A DNA stretch of 64,000 bases, taken from the NCBI RefSeq assembly GCF_020184175.1, contig NC_065533.1:19428695-19492694 (forward strand), read 5' to 3'. The notes under the pieces are model-generated. The model was not told the DNA's origin, ran no database searches, and was given only the letters and a program-made list of their open reading frames with translations. The position numbers and the translations under genes are program-made. Each line of letters begins with the position of its first letter. Position 1 is the first letter of the stretch. This document shows positions 1 to 11,236 of this stretch, piece after piece. This DNA is from Aphis gossypii (Eukaryota > Arthropoda > Insecta > Hemiptera > Aphididae).

Positions 1-1068
1 CTTGTAAAAATTACTGTCAAGAATACACGAGTTTTATTTATAATACAATAAAATTATACAAAACACATTTAAAGCACACCAAGAGGTAAATACCACATTG
101 TCTTATACTCATAAAGTCATAAACATATGTTATATTAAAAAAAAAAATTAATATTGCTGTATTATGCATTAGATATGTATACCACTATGTTAAGAAAACC
201 ATTATGTAATAGGTAACCAGTTAGTAGCCATAGTTTAGAAAACTATACTGTCAATGAAGTGCTTAGATATACTTTAAATTGTGTGTGTTTTATGTAATTT
301 GTGTATGAAAATATGATAAACATGTACAACAATATATTTTGTATATTTTAAGTTGAGATAAAAATGTATGATCTATTTTTTTATCATTTAATAAGACTTA
401 ACAAATTCTTAAATTATTTTTCATATAATTATTATTAATTACTTCACTGAATTTTGTACTCTTAGATTGTAATGTCATATATTATTTGGCCAAATTATTT
501 TTATTTAATTGCATAATATATATGATTTTATTATTAATCATGATATTAGAAATGTATTATAGTATTATTTTTATTAGGCATCATAATATTTTTTAATATT
601 TATTTAGAGGTATATGACAAAATAAAGTTTTATGTTTTTTAGATAGTGCTTAAGACTTATAGAATCTAACCTAACGTATGGCAATATGGCAAAAAAATGT
701 TTTAAACAGCTAAATATTTTCTAAAACTTGTTAGGTACTATCCTTTTCTAATATTTAATGTGAGACAAAAAATAGAAATATTATACATTGCACCATTATG
801 TGATTAAAGATGATCTCAAAGAATGTCTGTAAGTTTTAAACAGTATTGCTGACACTGTTGAACATTAAACTTTAACTGTAGTAGAAAAAAAGTACACAAA
901 TAATATGCACATGAAAAAGACAGACGGACTTTAATAATTACTAGCAAAATATATAAATTATCTCAAATCTTACATAACATTTCACAAAAAAAATTGATAA
1001 ATAAGAAGTGAAGGCATAACAATTATCCGTTCTATCCATATCCATCTTAAGGTATCTTAGATTATCAA
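1..1068. other. AT-rich stretch, no gene seen
   Basis: The stretch has many A/T runs and stop codons in all frames. A piece near 590-660 resembles the head of the exon-like repeat described for 1690-4125 (a 'ttttatgttttttag' acceptor-like tract followed by a GTAGT-like start), so the repeat array may begin here. Nothing else is supported. Confidence 0.5.
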
Positions 1069-1114
1069 TTTCCATATCTTATTCTTAATGTAACAAATAT
1101 TTTTATATTAGATA

Positions 1115-1320
1115 TTAAAGTTTATCACAACAAAATGTTTGATAATATAGATAATTAAAAAAATGTTTCACCAAAAAATTGGTATTTATTTTTTTTTGTG
1201 TCTGTACCTTGTAAACTATAACACTACATCTTAAAAACATAAATTGTTTATATTAAAAAATAATAGTATTAATGAGTTCAAACAAATAATTGAAAGTGTA
1301 AACAATAATATTGTACATAT
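1115..1320 (+). repeat. Tail fragment of eroded exon-like repeat unit
   Basis: It contains the tail block 'attaatgagttcaaacaa' followed by a 'gtgtaaacaataat'-like string. The same block recurs near 2290-2320 and 4085-4125. It also shares an 'aaaatgtttgataatat..attaaaaaaatgttt' block with the unit at 1895-2330. No frame is open. I read it as the 3' part of a diverged copy of the same unit. Confidence 0.45.
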
Positions 1321-1376
1321 TCAGGTATTTTAAGTGTGAAATAATATTATTTAATACTTAAATAATGTATTGTAAT

Positions 1377-1597
1377 CAGTGGCGTCATGAATATTTTTTT
1401 CACTGGGGCAAACATTGAAGTTAAACCACCCACCCACCCATAAAAAATCTGCCGATATACCTATAAATTAAATATTAAAAATAATACATTATAATGATTG
1501 TTAAATATAAAAATATTGTTACGATCTAACAAAATTACCCACTAATCTAAAATTGTTTGGGGCAATTGTTCCAAAAAATAAGCTCGTGACACCATTG
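1377..1597. mobile_element. hAT-type miniature inverted-repeat element (MITE)
   Basis: The 221-bp element starts CAGTGGCGTCATGAA, and its other end reads CAATGGTGTCACGAG on the opposite strand, an imperfect terminal inverted repeat. It is flanked by an exact 8-bp duplication, ATTGTAAT, at 1369-1376 and 1598-1605. An 8-bp duplication with CAGTGGCG-like ends is the hAT superfamily signature. The interior has a (CCCA)n run near 1427-1441 and no coding capacity, so the element is non-autonomous. It splits the array of exon-like repeats. Confidence 0.85.
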
Positions 1598-1689
1598 ATT
1601 GTAATGACCTTGGTAGTATTGGTGTATATTATATTATAAAATGCTTATTATTACCTACTATATTATTTTTAAGCATACAACTGTTTTTT

Positions 1690-1860
1690 TAATATTTATT
1701 TATAGTTTTATGATAGAATACGCTTTTATATTTTTTAGGGAGTTAGCAGAATGAACCAATAAATAGCATGTTAAAATACCTGTTATTTTTTTTTTAACAA
1801 TCGAAGATGATCATTATACAAGTGAAGTAGCTGCAATAGGTTTAATGACCACTGTAAACA
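1690..1860 (+). pseudogene. Eroded exon-like repeat unit, copy 1 (head part)
   Basis: After an acceptor-like 'atattttttag' the sequence runs through a degenerate block into a segment that can be read IEDDHYTSEVAAIGLM. The matching frame in the other two copies reads TLDNGHDMSVVAAIDLM (near 1971-2021) and IIEHGNGIGEIAALGLM (near 3712-3762). Substitutions among the copies largely keep one reading frame, so the ancestor was probably protein-coding. Upstream of this segment the copy is badly damaged. I do not recognise the family. Confidence 0.45.
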
Positions 1861-1882
1861 AAAAAAAAATAAATATATATTA

Positions 1883-2330
1883 AGAAGCTTCTTAAATCAG
1901 TATATGAAAGAATAAAGTTTCATGTGTTTTAGAAGAATTAATTTTTAAATACCTATCTGTGTTTTAACAGACACTCGATAATGGTCATGATATGAGTGTA
2001 GTAGCTGCAATAGATTTAATGTCTTAATGATCACTGAAAACAAACAAAAAAAAAATATTAAAAACTTAAATGAAGAAATTTAACAATTGGAATCAGTTTT
2101 TCAAACATGGAGTGAAAGCAAAACTTATTTGTTGAATCAAAATTTAAAGATATTTTTAAGTTAATCAATTCCTACTTCTTTTTAAAATTTTATCAAAATT
2201 GGATTGATCAGAACAAAATATTGGATAATATAATTAAAGAAAATGTTTCCTCAAAAACTTCTGAGCTTGATGGTATTTCTATTTAATGAAAATGATGAGT
2301 TCAAACAACTGACTGTTTTATTATCTACAA
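1883..2330 (+). pseudogene. Eroded exon-like repeat unit, copy 2
   Basis: This is the best preserved copy. An acceptor-like 'catgtgttttag' is followed by a frame reading ELIFKYLSVF, a TAA stop, then QTLDNGHDMSVVAAIDLM. Further on, with stops, it reads NEEI, stop, QLESVFQTWSESKTYLL, and then a block resembling KENVSSKTSELDGIS. The same blocks occur in the same order at 3615-4125. Several in-frame stops make a functional product unlikely. The origin is unknown: it could be a dead gene family or the remains of a transposon reading frame. Confidence 0.5.
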
Positions 2331-3600
2331 AAACATAAATTTTAAACTTTATTATAGTAAAGGAACTCTAAATGTTTAGTTTTATTTATAATATTCACTT
2401 TTAATCTATTGAAGAAATTATTGATAATGGCTATGCATAGTCTGGTCACACTTTGTTATTAATTATCAATAAAAGTAGAAATATTGTTGTCTCCGTTTCC
2501 TCATGTATGAAACCAAATATTGCTAATTCAATATTAGCTACCTGACTTTGTCATAATTTTATTAAGAGTTATAACTTATAACTTTTATAGTCCTTTTTTT
2601 TTTTGCTTTATATGTCATAACTAATTAGTAATTACTATGTCTTCAACTTTATTATTGTCTCCGAACCTATGTAATGACAACTTTAAAGTTATTAAAATTC
2701 CACCAAACGATAAGCAATATAAAATATTTAAAAGCAAGTAATGTTTATATTTAAATAATAAAATATGTTTGTTGTTTAATACCTCACTGCTTTAAATATT
2801 GGACTAATAAGTAATTAGGTAAAATAAAGTGGTAATTTATGAATAACTTAAAATATAGAAAAGATACAAATTACAGTTATATATAATATATTAATTTATC
2901 AGTATATTTCAGTTACAATTTTGAATTTGTGGTGTTGATATAATATTTCATATATTTAAAAATATGGTATTTCCTTTTATGTTGATTAAAAAATCTACTA
3001 CAAAACTATTTTTTTTAACATTTCATATACTATTTATCCAATTCTTAAATTATATTTTAATTTTATTGTAGTATTTGATTACTAATAAATAAATATCAAA
3101 TATGTACCAGTTTCCAGAATAAAAAATTTATAAAGTTATTTTGAATATTGCAATACATAATATTTTTTTTGTAATTGATGAGTTTGTTATACTTAAAAAA
3201 ATGTAATTTATATTATTAAAACTAGGTATTTGTTATATAAAAGTACATTTATCTACTTATTTGATAATTCTTATTTTAAAAATCCATACTTATATTACAA
3301 ATTAAAAAAAAAATTGAAATTATTATTAAAAGCAAAGTATTTTTTAAATAAGTAGAAAACTTATAAAAAGTATTTTTAATAATACTTGAATACAATTAAG
3401 GAAAATTATTCATATAGGTGAATTTAATACTATTATTCTATGATATTTGAATATGTATTCAAAATGCTTTAAAATATTATTCGTAACATGTCTGCAGTAC
3501 TTAATATCCAAATAATATTCTGTAGAGATTGTATTTGTGCAATAAATTGTAGTATTAAAATATTCTTAATATTAATAAATCATAATAATTTCTAAGATGA
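2331..3600. other. AT-rich spacer, no gene seen
   Basis: This is very AT-rich sequence between repeat units with frequent stops on both strands. No exon-like segment or paired inverted repeat was recognised. Confidence 0.5.
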
Positions 3601-3614
3601 AGCAATTTTTTTTT

Positions 3615-4125
3615 TCAATACTAATTTATAGTTTTATAACAGAATATAATTTTATATATTTTAGGTAGTTTTGTAGAATTAACTTTTAAATACCTGTCTG
3701 TGTTTTAACAAATAATTGAACATGGTAATGGTATAGGTGAAATAGCTGCACTAGGTTTAATGATCATCAAAATAAAAATAACATTAAATGGGTTTTTTAT
3801 AAAGGTATTCAAAAACTTAAATAAAGAAATTCAATAACTAGAATCAGTATATCAAATATGAAGTAAAAGTAAAGAATTATCTGTCGAATGCATATATCTA
3901 AAGATATAATTAAAGTTATCAATAATTACTTCTAATCTAAATGTTGTCAATATCGAGTTGATTAGAATGAAATATTGAATAAGTACTATAATTAAAGACA
4001 ATGTTTTTGTTTGATGTTGTTCTTTATCTCTTTCAGTTAGAACATTGCATTTTAATAACATAATATAGCTACTTTTGTATAATGATATTAATGAGTTTAA
4101 ACAACTGACTGATAGTGTTAACAAT
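3615..4125 (+). pseudogene. Eroded exon-like repeat unit, copy 3
   Basis: The same block order as copy 2 is present: an acceptor-like 'atatattttag', then ELTFKYLSVF, a stop, QIIEHGNGIGEIAALGLM, then NKEIQ, stop, LESVYQI, ending in the 'attaatgagtttaaacaac' block. The TAA stop falls at the same place as in copy 2. Either the stop predates the duplication, or the coding piece ended there and the conserved downstream part belongs to another frame or exon. No intact product is possible. Confidence 0.5.
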
Positions 4126-4140
4126 TATTGTGCAACTGAA

Positions 4141-4846
4141 GCTATTTTATAAATGACAATTTTTTTTTATCAAATACCTAAATAATATTTTGTAAAGGTC
4201 GTATTGGTATAACTTTTACAGATATTAATGCTCCTAGTTAAACAACTGGGTTAATGGATAATAACACTGCTATAATAATCGGACGATGTTAACAACACAA
4301 ATACAAAAATATAGGATACATGACGAGCACTTATCAGTAGGTAATTTATATATTCTCGAATAGACAGATTGTGTGTGTTCCGCTGTGGTTGAGTTTTATA
4401 CAAATAAGTACATTATATACTTACGCCATACAATAATCTTACTCTATAAACAATATTGATTTTATTGAATGCCAAAATAATTTGCGCTTAACCATTTAAT
4501 TGTGATCAGAATAAGAATTAATATTGGTAAGATTAATTTAATTTTAATTCGCTTTACCTAAGACCACTTGTCATCAGTATTACCCGACTTGTCTTTTATC
4601 GATTATGTTCCCTTATGTAAATCAGGTAGGTATACGGTTTAAACAGCGGATTTAATAAACGACAAGTGTTCGTCAAATTGTAAAATATATTTCATACAAT
4701 TCCTATATTATATTTCTCGTGATCTCTCACAAGCATTGAGAGTGTAAAAATAATAATTAACGACTATTAACGAACTAAAAAAATAGCAAAAACGTTAGCC
4801 ACTGATATTACAACGATGATAATGAATAACAGCACTATACTCACAC
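4141..4846. other. AT-rich stretch, no gene seen
   Basis: No feature could be supported. The GC content begins to rise towards the island that follows. Confidence 0.45.
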
Positions 4847-5620
4847 GGCAATCTCGCCGACGGCAGATAATCGGATCAAAACATTGCGGGGTGTGGTGGA
4901 TCAAGTGGGTGGTTGAAAACTGAAAAGCGAGCGTAGGCCTTGGTCGACGGCGCCGCCGTGCCGCGTAGCATAGCTCGCCGGTCGGACGTTTGGTCCTAGC
5001 CCCAGCCCGACTCTCGTGTACGCCGCGCGCGCGAGATTGAATCTCGGGACAATTGGTCCTCACGCAAAAACGCCGTCACAGGTAGCTCAATGAAAAATAG
5101 ATCGTTGCTGTACGGTACCCGCGTATGTGCATCGAAGCAGATTACTGTAAAAATCAGTTTTCGCCGATCGGAATTCGTATCATTTTCTCGTCCTCTTTAT
5201 AAAAATGCGCATCGACTGCCGCCGGACAGGAGACCAATTGTCCCGCGCACGGTGTATTTTCACGGGGACCAATTGTCTGTTTACCGGATCGGATGCTGCG
5301 GCGGGCGGTGGTACTGGTGACGGTGGAACGAACGTGTGAAATTGATTTTTGACGAATCAGCGTGCGAGTGGTGGCGCCCGGGCCGGCGCGGCGGCCGACG
5401 GCGGAACAATCGATTGTGCGAGATTGAATTTGGGGGGATGCAGCAGGTGGACCAGGTGATAGTCTGGCGCCACGGCAGCGTTGTAGTGACGTCGGAGAGC
5501 AACGAGGAGCCACTGCTACACAGCTGCGCAGGTACCGCGTAACAGGTGCGCAGATGCGCCTTTTTTTTTGGCGATCACACTGTTCACCGCGAAGGAATTC
5601 CACTCGTCCAGTTTTCAGAG
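4847..5620. promoter_or_regulatory. GC/CpG-rich island, probable promoter and first exon region
   Basis: About 770 bp with clearly higher GC and many CpG dinucleotides in a background near 72% AT. In insect genomes like this one such islands often mark promoters and 5' exons. Donor-like strings occur on the plus strand ('gcgcaggtaccg' near 5530, 'caggtgatagt' near 5455), but none pairs with a recognisable coding exon downstream. Overlapping open frames on both strands are what GC-rich sequence with few stops yields, so I call no protein. The direction of transcription is undetermined. Confidence 0.5.
5047..5278. promoter_or_regulatory. Three copies of a 13-bp near-palindrome, GGACCAATTGTCC
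   Basis: The copies are at 5047-5059 (minus orientation, GGACCAATTGTCC), 5231-5243 (AGACCAATTGTCC) and 5266-5278 (GGACCAATTGTCT), all inside the GC-rich island. The shared core ACCAATTGTC contains CAATTG and a CCAAT box. Three near-identical 13-mers within 232 bp are not expected by chance, so they are candidate binding sites for one factor. The factor is unknown. Confidence 0.45.
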
Positions 5621-8227
5621 GTTTTCAAACTTTTTTTTCGCGTACTTATTACCTATACGGATCGGTCGTGTACCACTAATGGATACAATTATAACTATTC
5701 ATTCAACATTTCAATACGTTTACATAACAATATAATAGTTTTTTTTTTTTTTTTTTTTTTTTTTAATAGATTAAAATGTTTTACATAATATTCATATTAA
5801 AATTGTTAGTTGATAGTATTGAGATGGATTGATTTTATTTTTACCCGAAACGTTGTATTTATAATTTTATCAATATTTTACTATTAGTAAAGCACGTATT
5901 TATTTAAGTCATCTATTATTGTTATTGACTTATGAGTCAACACCTCTGCGTCCTTTAACTTCTACACAAATTTAGAAAATTCTGATCAGCGCTGTTCCGC
6001 CTCACAAAAATATCACTGGGTTCTCATACGTATAATTACGTAAATGTTTTAAATTCTCATGAATAAGATTTTGAGATTGCAACAAAATAACTGGAATTGT
6101 TGCTTTTTGTTTAAATATTTAATTTTATTAAAAAAAAATTAAACTTAAAATGTCTATAAAAGAAATTGTGTCAATGTATTATAGATATAATTAAATATAA
6201 AATAAATAGTTAATAAAGTAACTGTAAATTTTAATAAAAACTTACAGCAGTGGAAGAAGTATAGCTTCAGTTTTATGTTTCTAGATGTTGTCATTAAGTA
6301 ATTATGATTAATTATTCGTATACATCATTGATATTTAAATGTTTTGATGAACTTTAATCAACACATAGCCAAAACAGTTGTGACGTTTTAGCTTTTTAGC
6401 GGCTAAATTCTTGCCCACTGTTTAAGAGCACTAAAATCGTAACTTATGAGCAGAGTTTTTCAGTATCTTCGATACACGTATATTAAATACAATTGTATTT
6501 TGTATCTTTTATCTCGATACAGTCATGAGAAGAATTGAGTATTTCATAAAAAATCTCTTCTAATAATACATGTTTTATATTTTGAAATATATTTTTTCCA
6601 TAAAGATGAACAACTGAACAACTTTTAAAATTAGTAATGCCTTCGTGATTTTTATATTTATTATTGATTTCATGTTAAGTCAGTCTATAGAAATAGAATA
6701 AGTGATTATAATATATTTAAAATATTTGTCAATCGTTGTATGTTTTAAGAGTTTTTGATACATGGTCATTGAACAGATTTTACTGTAGGTATGTTATTAT
6801 ATTAGACATATAAAAATCTCACACGGATACTACTAGTACCATATCTGTGTATATTATATATCGATGTATATTATATAAATAATATGCAGATAAATAGTTA
6901 TCGATGGCGTGAGTCGTTAATAAAATATTAATATATCATAATAATATACATAATATCAAGAATCATTAATACATTCAAATCTAGAGTGATGTATGTGAAT
7001 AGCTAAATTATTGACAACGAAGGTATTATTGTAAAGGAGCTTTTTTTTGACATTAAGGACCTTAACTTTTATTTTCGATTAGCGTAAGGAGCGGTAGGTA
7101 TATACAAGTTCTAAGTCAACAAAACACGTAGGAAACCGAAGAGGCACTTTGGATTGTTTGTAAACCACTACATTTATAATTTTCCTTCATTGGAAACCTA
7201 TAAGGATGACAGTTCATTTCAAATAAATGAAATAGATTCCTATATCACTATTGAAAATAGTATTTTTTATTTGTTCTGGAATATGTGAAAAGTAACCTTA
7301 TTTTCTTCGTAAAGTTTGAAAACTGTTTTGTATGAGTTTGAATTAAAATTTGCAGTTTTTAATTTTAATTAAAGTAGAAAATTTAAATTATGGACTTAAA
7401 ATGTATCCATACCTATATTATTATATTCCACAGTGACGTGCTGGTGTGGAGTGGGTTTCAACTTAATATATGTGTTGAAAATTATAAGACAATGAATTTG
7501 TGGGATACGTAGCACTCCTCATACCCCATTAAGTTTTAAAAAATTTAAATTCAAAACATATATAATTTTTTCAAGTATAACATCTTAATAATTATTAATT
7601 ATTAATACAAATAAATTGTAAAAAATATAGAATTCGTTAAAATGTTGAAATAATATTAACAAAAAAAAAATTTTTACTAAGGCTTAATCAAGTCAATTCT
7701 CCTATTTTTGGCGAGAAAAATTTCGTCTAATTAATTAAAATAAATTAAATATAATGAGAGATGAAATAACGTGCGAATCAATAGTGTATGTAATACTGAT
7801 CAGTGATCACACAAACTATAGTATATACAAAATAAGTAACGAGTACACGAGCGTACTATGTATTGTTATTGATATTACATTATTATTTATAACTCCGTAC
7901 ATAATAGTAATGCGGTATTTTGAAAGAATAATATTTACAACGCTTGACATTTGTTTGAATAAACATATAAACAAAAAACATCATATTTGATCAAAAAAAC
8001 TTGCCTTTTTAACAACATTTTTATAGACCTTTTAAATTAAAATGTTAACGAAAATAAAATTGGATATTTAAATACAGAATTATGAGTTTAGTAATCTTGT
8101 TAAAGATAGGTACTTGAAAAAAATAATCTGCGGAATATGAAAATTTTAATGTATTTATTTATTTATCTTTTATTACACAATATCATAAACTCATATAATA
8201 TGTATTAAATCATTTTTTAGCAATTCA
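5621..8227. other. AT-rich intergenic stretch, no gene seen
   Basis: It opens with a long poly-T run near 5740-5764. The rest is AT-rich with stops in all frames. A CAGTGACGTGCTGG string at 7436 resembles a hAT end, but no partner end or target duplication was found. Confidence 0.45.
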
Positions 8228-8353
8228 TAATTTAAATGAACAATAATACAGAGTCGAAATGACACTTTTAAATACAAGATCATTTGTTAAAAAAATTTGT
8301 TAATCGGTCCGCGATGAACTTTATAAATCGTTTTACTATAATGGCACACTCTT
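8228..8353. repeat. 125-bp repeat, copy 1 of 3
   Basis: The block ends with 'gcgatgaactttataaatcg' and 'actataatggcacactctt'. It recurs at 8970-9094 and 13442-13566. This copy has more substitutions, while the other two look identical. It sits immediately before the 2.2-kb duplicated block and looks like the end of an older, partly lost copy of that block. Confidence 0.75.
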
Positions 8354-8969
8354 ACACTTTACTATGATGCCTACAAAACTTATTCGACAAAATAGAAAAC
8401 TTTTCGATACAGTAATTTTGTGTGCTATTCACGGTAGTCGAGTAATGAGAAATATTCTAGACAATTATTAGACATCTAAACCGCAGCGACTTACGGAAAA
8501 ATTGGATAATTCGACAACAGTCTAATTAATTACACTACTGTTTATTATGGTTAATGCAAACTTGTCGTGGTTAGATACGTATAGGTACCGACGACAAAAT
8601 GTGTATTAACGTCGTTAAAACACAATAGTAAGCTATAAAACTGTGTGAAATTGAAATTTTTAATATTAATGTAAGGTATTGAGGAACGCGTAAATGCACT
8701 TGGAGGTGTTGAAAAACCAATAGTAATCGCGATTTCCATTTAGTTACAAGTCGCGAACAGACGTCGAAATTCATAAAAATTAAGGGTTTGTTTTGTGCGT
8801 CACGTAAATGATATCGCGATGCTTACGACGAGATGTACTGTTAGATATAGGTAACAAATTAATATAATACTTACAACGAAAACGCCGTCTGACTAAACCG
8901 CTTCTTGAGTATTAAACTTATTTACCGTCCGTTTAGGTACTATATGCACTACTTTCGACGACCGTACAA

Positions 8970-9094
8970 ATAATTCAAATGAACAGTAACAGAGTCGAAA
9001 TATCACTTTAAAATACAAGATAATTTGTTTAATTGAATTGTTAATCGGTCCGCGATGAACTTTATAAATCGTTTTACTATAATGGCACACTCTT
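8970..9094. repeat. 125-bp repeat, copy 2 of 3
   Basis: This is the internal copy, inside the left 2.2-kb block. It appears identical to 13442-13566 and is a diverged match to 8228-8353. Confidence 0.75.
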
Positions 9095-9594
9095 TGTAAT
9101 TTTACAAATCATATATGTCAGATTCATTAAATCTGACATAAATTTTATGTGATTTGATAAAAATATATAAATTTACTTGGTAATTGATAAAATTAGTATA
9201 AGTAGGAAATATCAAACGTCCAATAAGTACGACTCGCATTGTTATGTAGAACTTAGCATTTTAGATAACATTTTATAATTTATTAAACATTATCGTAGGG
9301 TTTGGCATTTGAGTATATTAAGAGGCTTTCTCAAATCCTCGTAATTATTTTAATAATGCGAATTGGTAAATGTGAAATCTATAACATTTTGTGTTATTTG
9401 CTCTTCTCAGATAAACAGTTAATTAATGATAATACGTCATTATTATCAACTAAAAAATGAAATAAAGTACCCATTATTCAATTCACATTTACGTAATTGA
9501 TTTGATAAATAAAATTAATAAAGTTTAACAATTAATTCACATTATTAACCATCATTACCATAATATAGTAATACTCTCGTTTCAATCGTATTCA

Positions 9595-9753
9595 TTCAGA
9601 CGTTTGTCGTTGTCCAGTCCGCACGTTTAAAATTATAATACATAGTACTTAGGTGTTAACTGATCTTTTTTTAAACATCACAATACCTACCAGAAGATAC
9701 GCCGTTGGATTGATTTGTTTTATTCATAACAATTACAGTATCTAGAGAGTTAG
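9595..9753 (+). other. Predicted 5' untranslated exon of small-gene copy A
   Basis: The segment is somewhat richer in GC and ends at a consensus donor, TAG|GTAAGTG. The only matching acceptor downstream that leads to a coding start is at 10785-10786, nine bases before the copy A start codon. The 5' boundary is a guess, placed at an initiator-like ATTCAGA. Copy C has the same exon at 14067-14225. Confidence 0.45.
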
Positions 9754-10789
9754 GTAAGTGAAATTTAAATTTTAAAACCTGGAGTCTTCGATACTAGAAA
9801 ACTCTTTTCAAATTCTTATTATTATCTTATTTTCATATAGGTACCTATAAGATTTTCAATAGCTTTAAGTTTAATAAGTGTTCGCATTGATTGCAGTTTT
9901 TTTTGTTGTTCATAATACCTATTATTGTTTTCAACGTGTTGGTGGATAAATGATAATTGATTTTCTTTTTTTTTTTTTCAACTCATCAACAATCAATATC
10001 ACCCGAACTTTTATTATTAAAATAACGAAATTCATAGATGCAGAGTGCGGATTTAAATGCATTAAAAACCAACCAAAAATACACTAAATAATCTTAAAAT
10101 ATGGATAAATATATGAATGATAAATAGAATAAATATCTATAAGCAGTTAGCAAAAATGAATATTATTTTTTGAATAATTAGGTATAGTGAAATAATAGCA
10201 ATGGCCAATCACATTGATCGCAGGTCATATTTGGGAAAACTGTTCGTCGTACCTAAAAGTATCTAAACATATTAATCTATTTTGATACTATAAAAATAAC
10301 ATTTTTTTTAAAATATATCAGACAATAATATACTATCATAAAAAAAACATTGAATAAAAAACTTTTATTTTTTAAATCATATTGTTGTGCTCCCTTAGCA
10401 TATAATATCATACGATCAACCAGAATAAATATGCAAATGCATACAAATCCGTGCTATAGTCATAGTTGTCAAAATTAATGGAACACAAAATTGCTTTATC
10501 GAAAATTATTCTATTTTATCATACAGATAAGATACATTTCTTAATGTTCTTATAAAATCGAAAATCAACGTTTAGTTTTAAATTGTATTAAATATTATCA
10601 AAATTTGATAAAATATAAGAAGTTGAAAATCATTATTTAACATAACTGATGGGTACGTAATCCTGCTTTAAATTATTTCTTATTAATTTGCACTTAGATT
10701 TAATCATTTTCCGATTTACACGTAACCAGTTGACTTAATTTGCTTTAAATATGTTTAAATGTGGTTATTGTATTTCGTGATTGCAGCAG

Positions 10790-11236
10790 TTAATAATGTC
10801 ATCTTCAAAAAACACACAGTCGTCGTCTGGGTTCAAGCCCAAAGAACAACAACCACCAAAAGTCTATGTGGAGATGCGAGATAAAAACTTCGCTGAAAAA
10901 GCTCGTCAGAAAGATGGTCTGCCGCCGGTGGACAAATATACGTCGAAATCGCAGTTTCCGCCGCTTGGATCTAAACCAAACTTCGGTCAAATGAAAGATT
11001 CAAAAAAGAAATGATTAAAAAAAAAAAAGTGTATCATCTTACTGAAAATAAATGTATAACGATAACCTTTTTTCTTTCTCTATTGCATAATCCTTACACG
11101 AACACAGACATCTCAAGTTTAAGTGCATGATGTGTGACAAAAATAATTTCATCGTATGAAAATGATTATGTTATAACGGTAATTTTAGCACAGCGAACTA
11201 TTTGTGTGATCACACATTTAAATACACGTACAGCTG
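10790..11236. repeat. Left arm of 450-bp inverted repeat (copies A/B)
   Basis: It pairs with 12229-12680 in inverted orientation and covers the coding exon and 3' flank of copies A and B. Identity is very high in the coding part and visibly lower (roughly 80% by eye) in the 3' flank. It ends at a shared 'acacgtacagctg' string. Confidence 0.8.
10796..11014 (+). CDS. Small Lys/Ser/Pro-rich protein, copy A (hypothetical)
   Basis: The predicted protein is 72 residues, basic and probably disordered, with a Ser/Gln/Pro-rich head, a core MRDKNFAEKARQKDGLPPVD, the segment SQFPPLGSKPNFGQ and a KDSKKK tail. There is no signal peptide, membrane segment or Cys. The ATG at 10796 was chosen because all three copies share it and a splice acceptor ('gattgcag') ends nine bases upstream; anything earlier would be intron. 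A predicted 5' untranslated exon lies at 9595-9753 and a polyadenylation signal AATAAA at 11047-11052. The same protein is encoded at 12454-12672 and 15282-15506 with near-identical core codons, which argues that it is a real gene. I do not recognise the family; the function is unknown. Confidence 0.75.
   Translation: MSSSKNTQSSSGFKPKEQQPPKVYVEMRDKNFAEKARQKDGLPPVDKYTSKSQFPPLGSKPNFGQMKDSKKK

Larger units (their letters stand above)
8365..10542. repeat. 2.2-kb direct repeat, left copy
   Basis: It matches 12837-15016 in the same orientation, offset about 4,472 bp. By eye I count only a handful of substitutions (for example 'gaacttagc' versus 'gagcttagc' at 9251/13723) plus length changes in A/T runs. 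The block holds the upstream region and predicted 5' untranslated exon of small-gene copies A and C. Beyond 10542 the two copies are still related but clearly more diverged, so the break in identity is sharp. Confidence 0.9.

Noticed and set aside
5154..5603. 149-codon minus-strand frame and several overlapping frames in the 4.85-5.6 kb island
   Set aside because: Four or more overlapping Arg/Pro-rich frames on both strands without a recognisable motif are typical of a CpG-rich promoter region, not of a protein gene.
8551..9090. Minus-strand frames of 62, 67 and 65 codons, repeated identically at 13023-13562
   Set aside because: They are identical only because they lie in the recently duplicated 2.2-kb block; two of them overlap in different frames and none has a motif.
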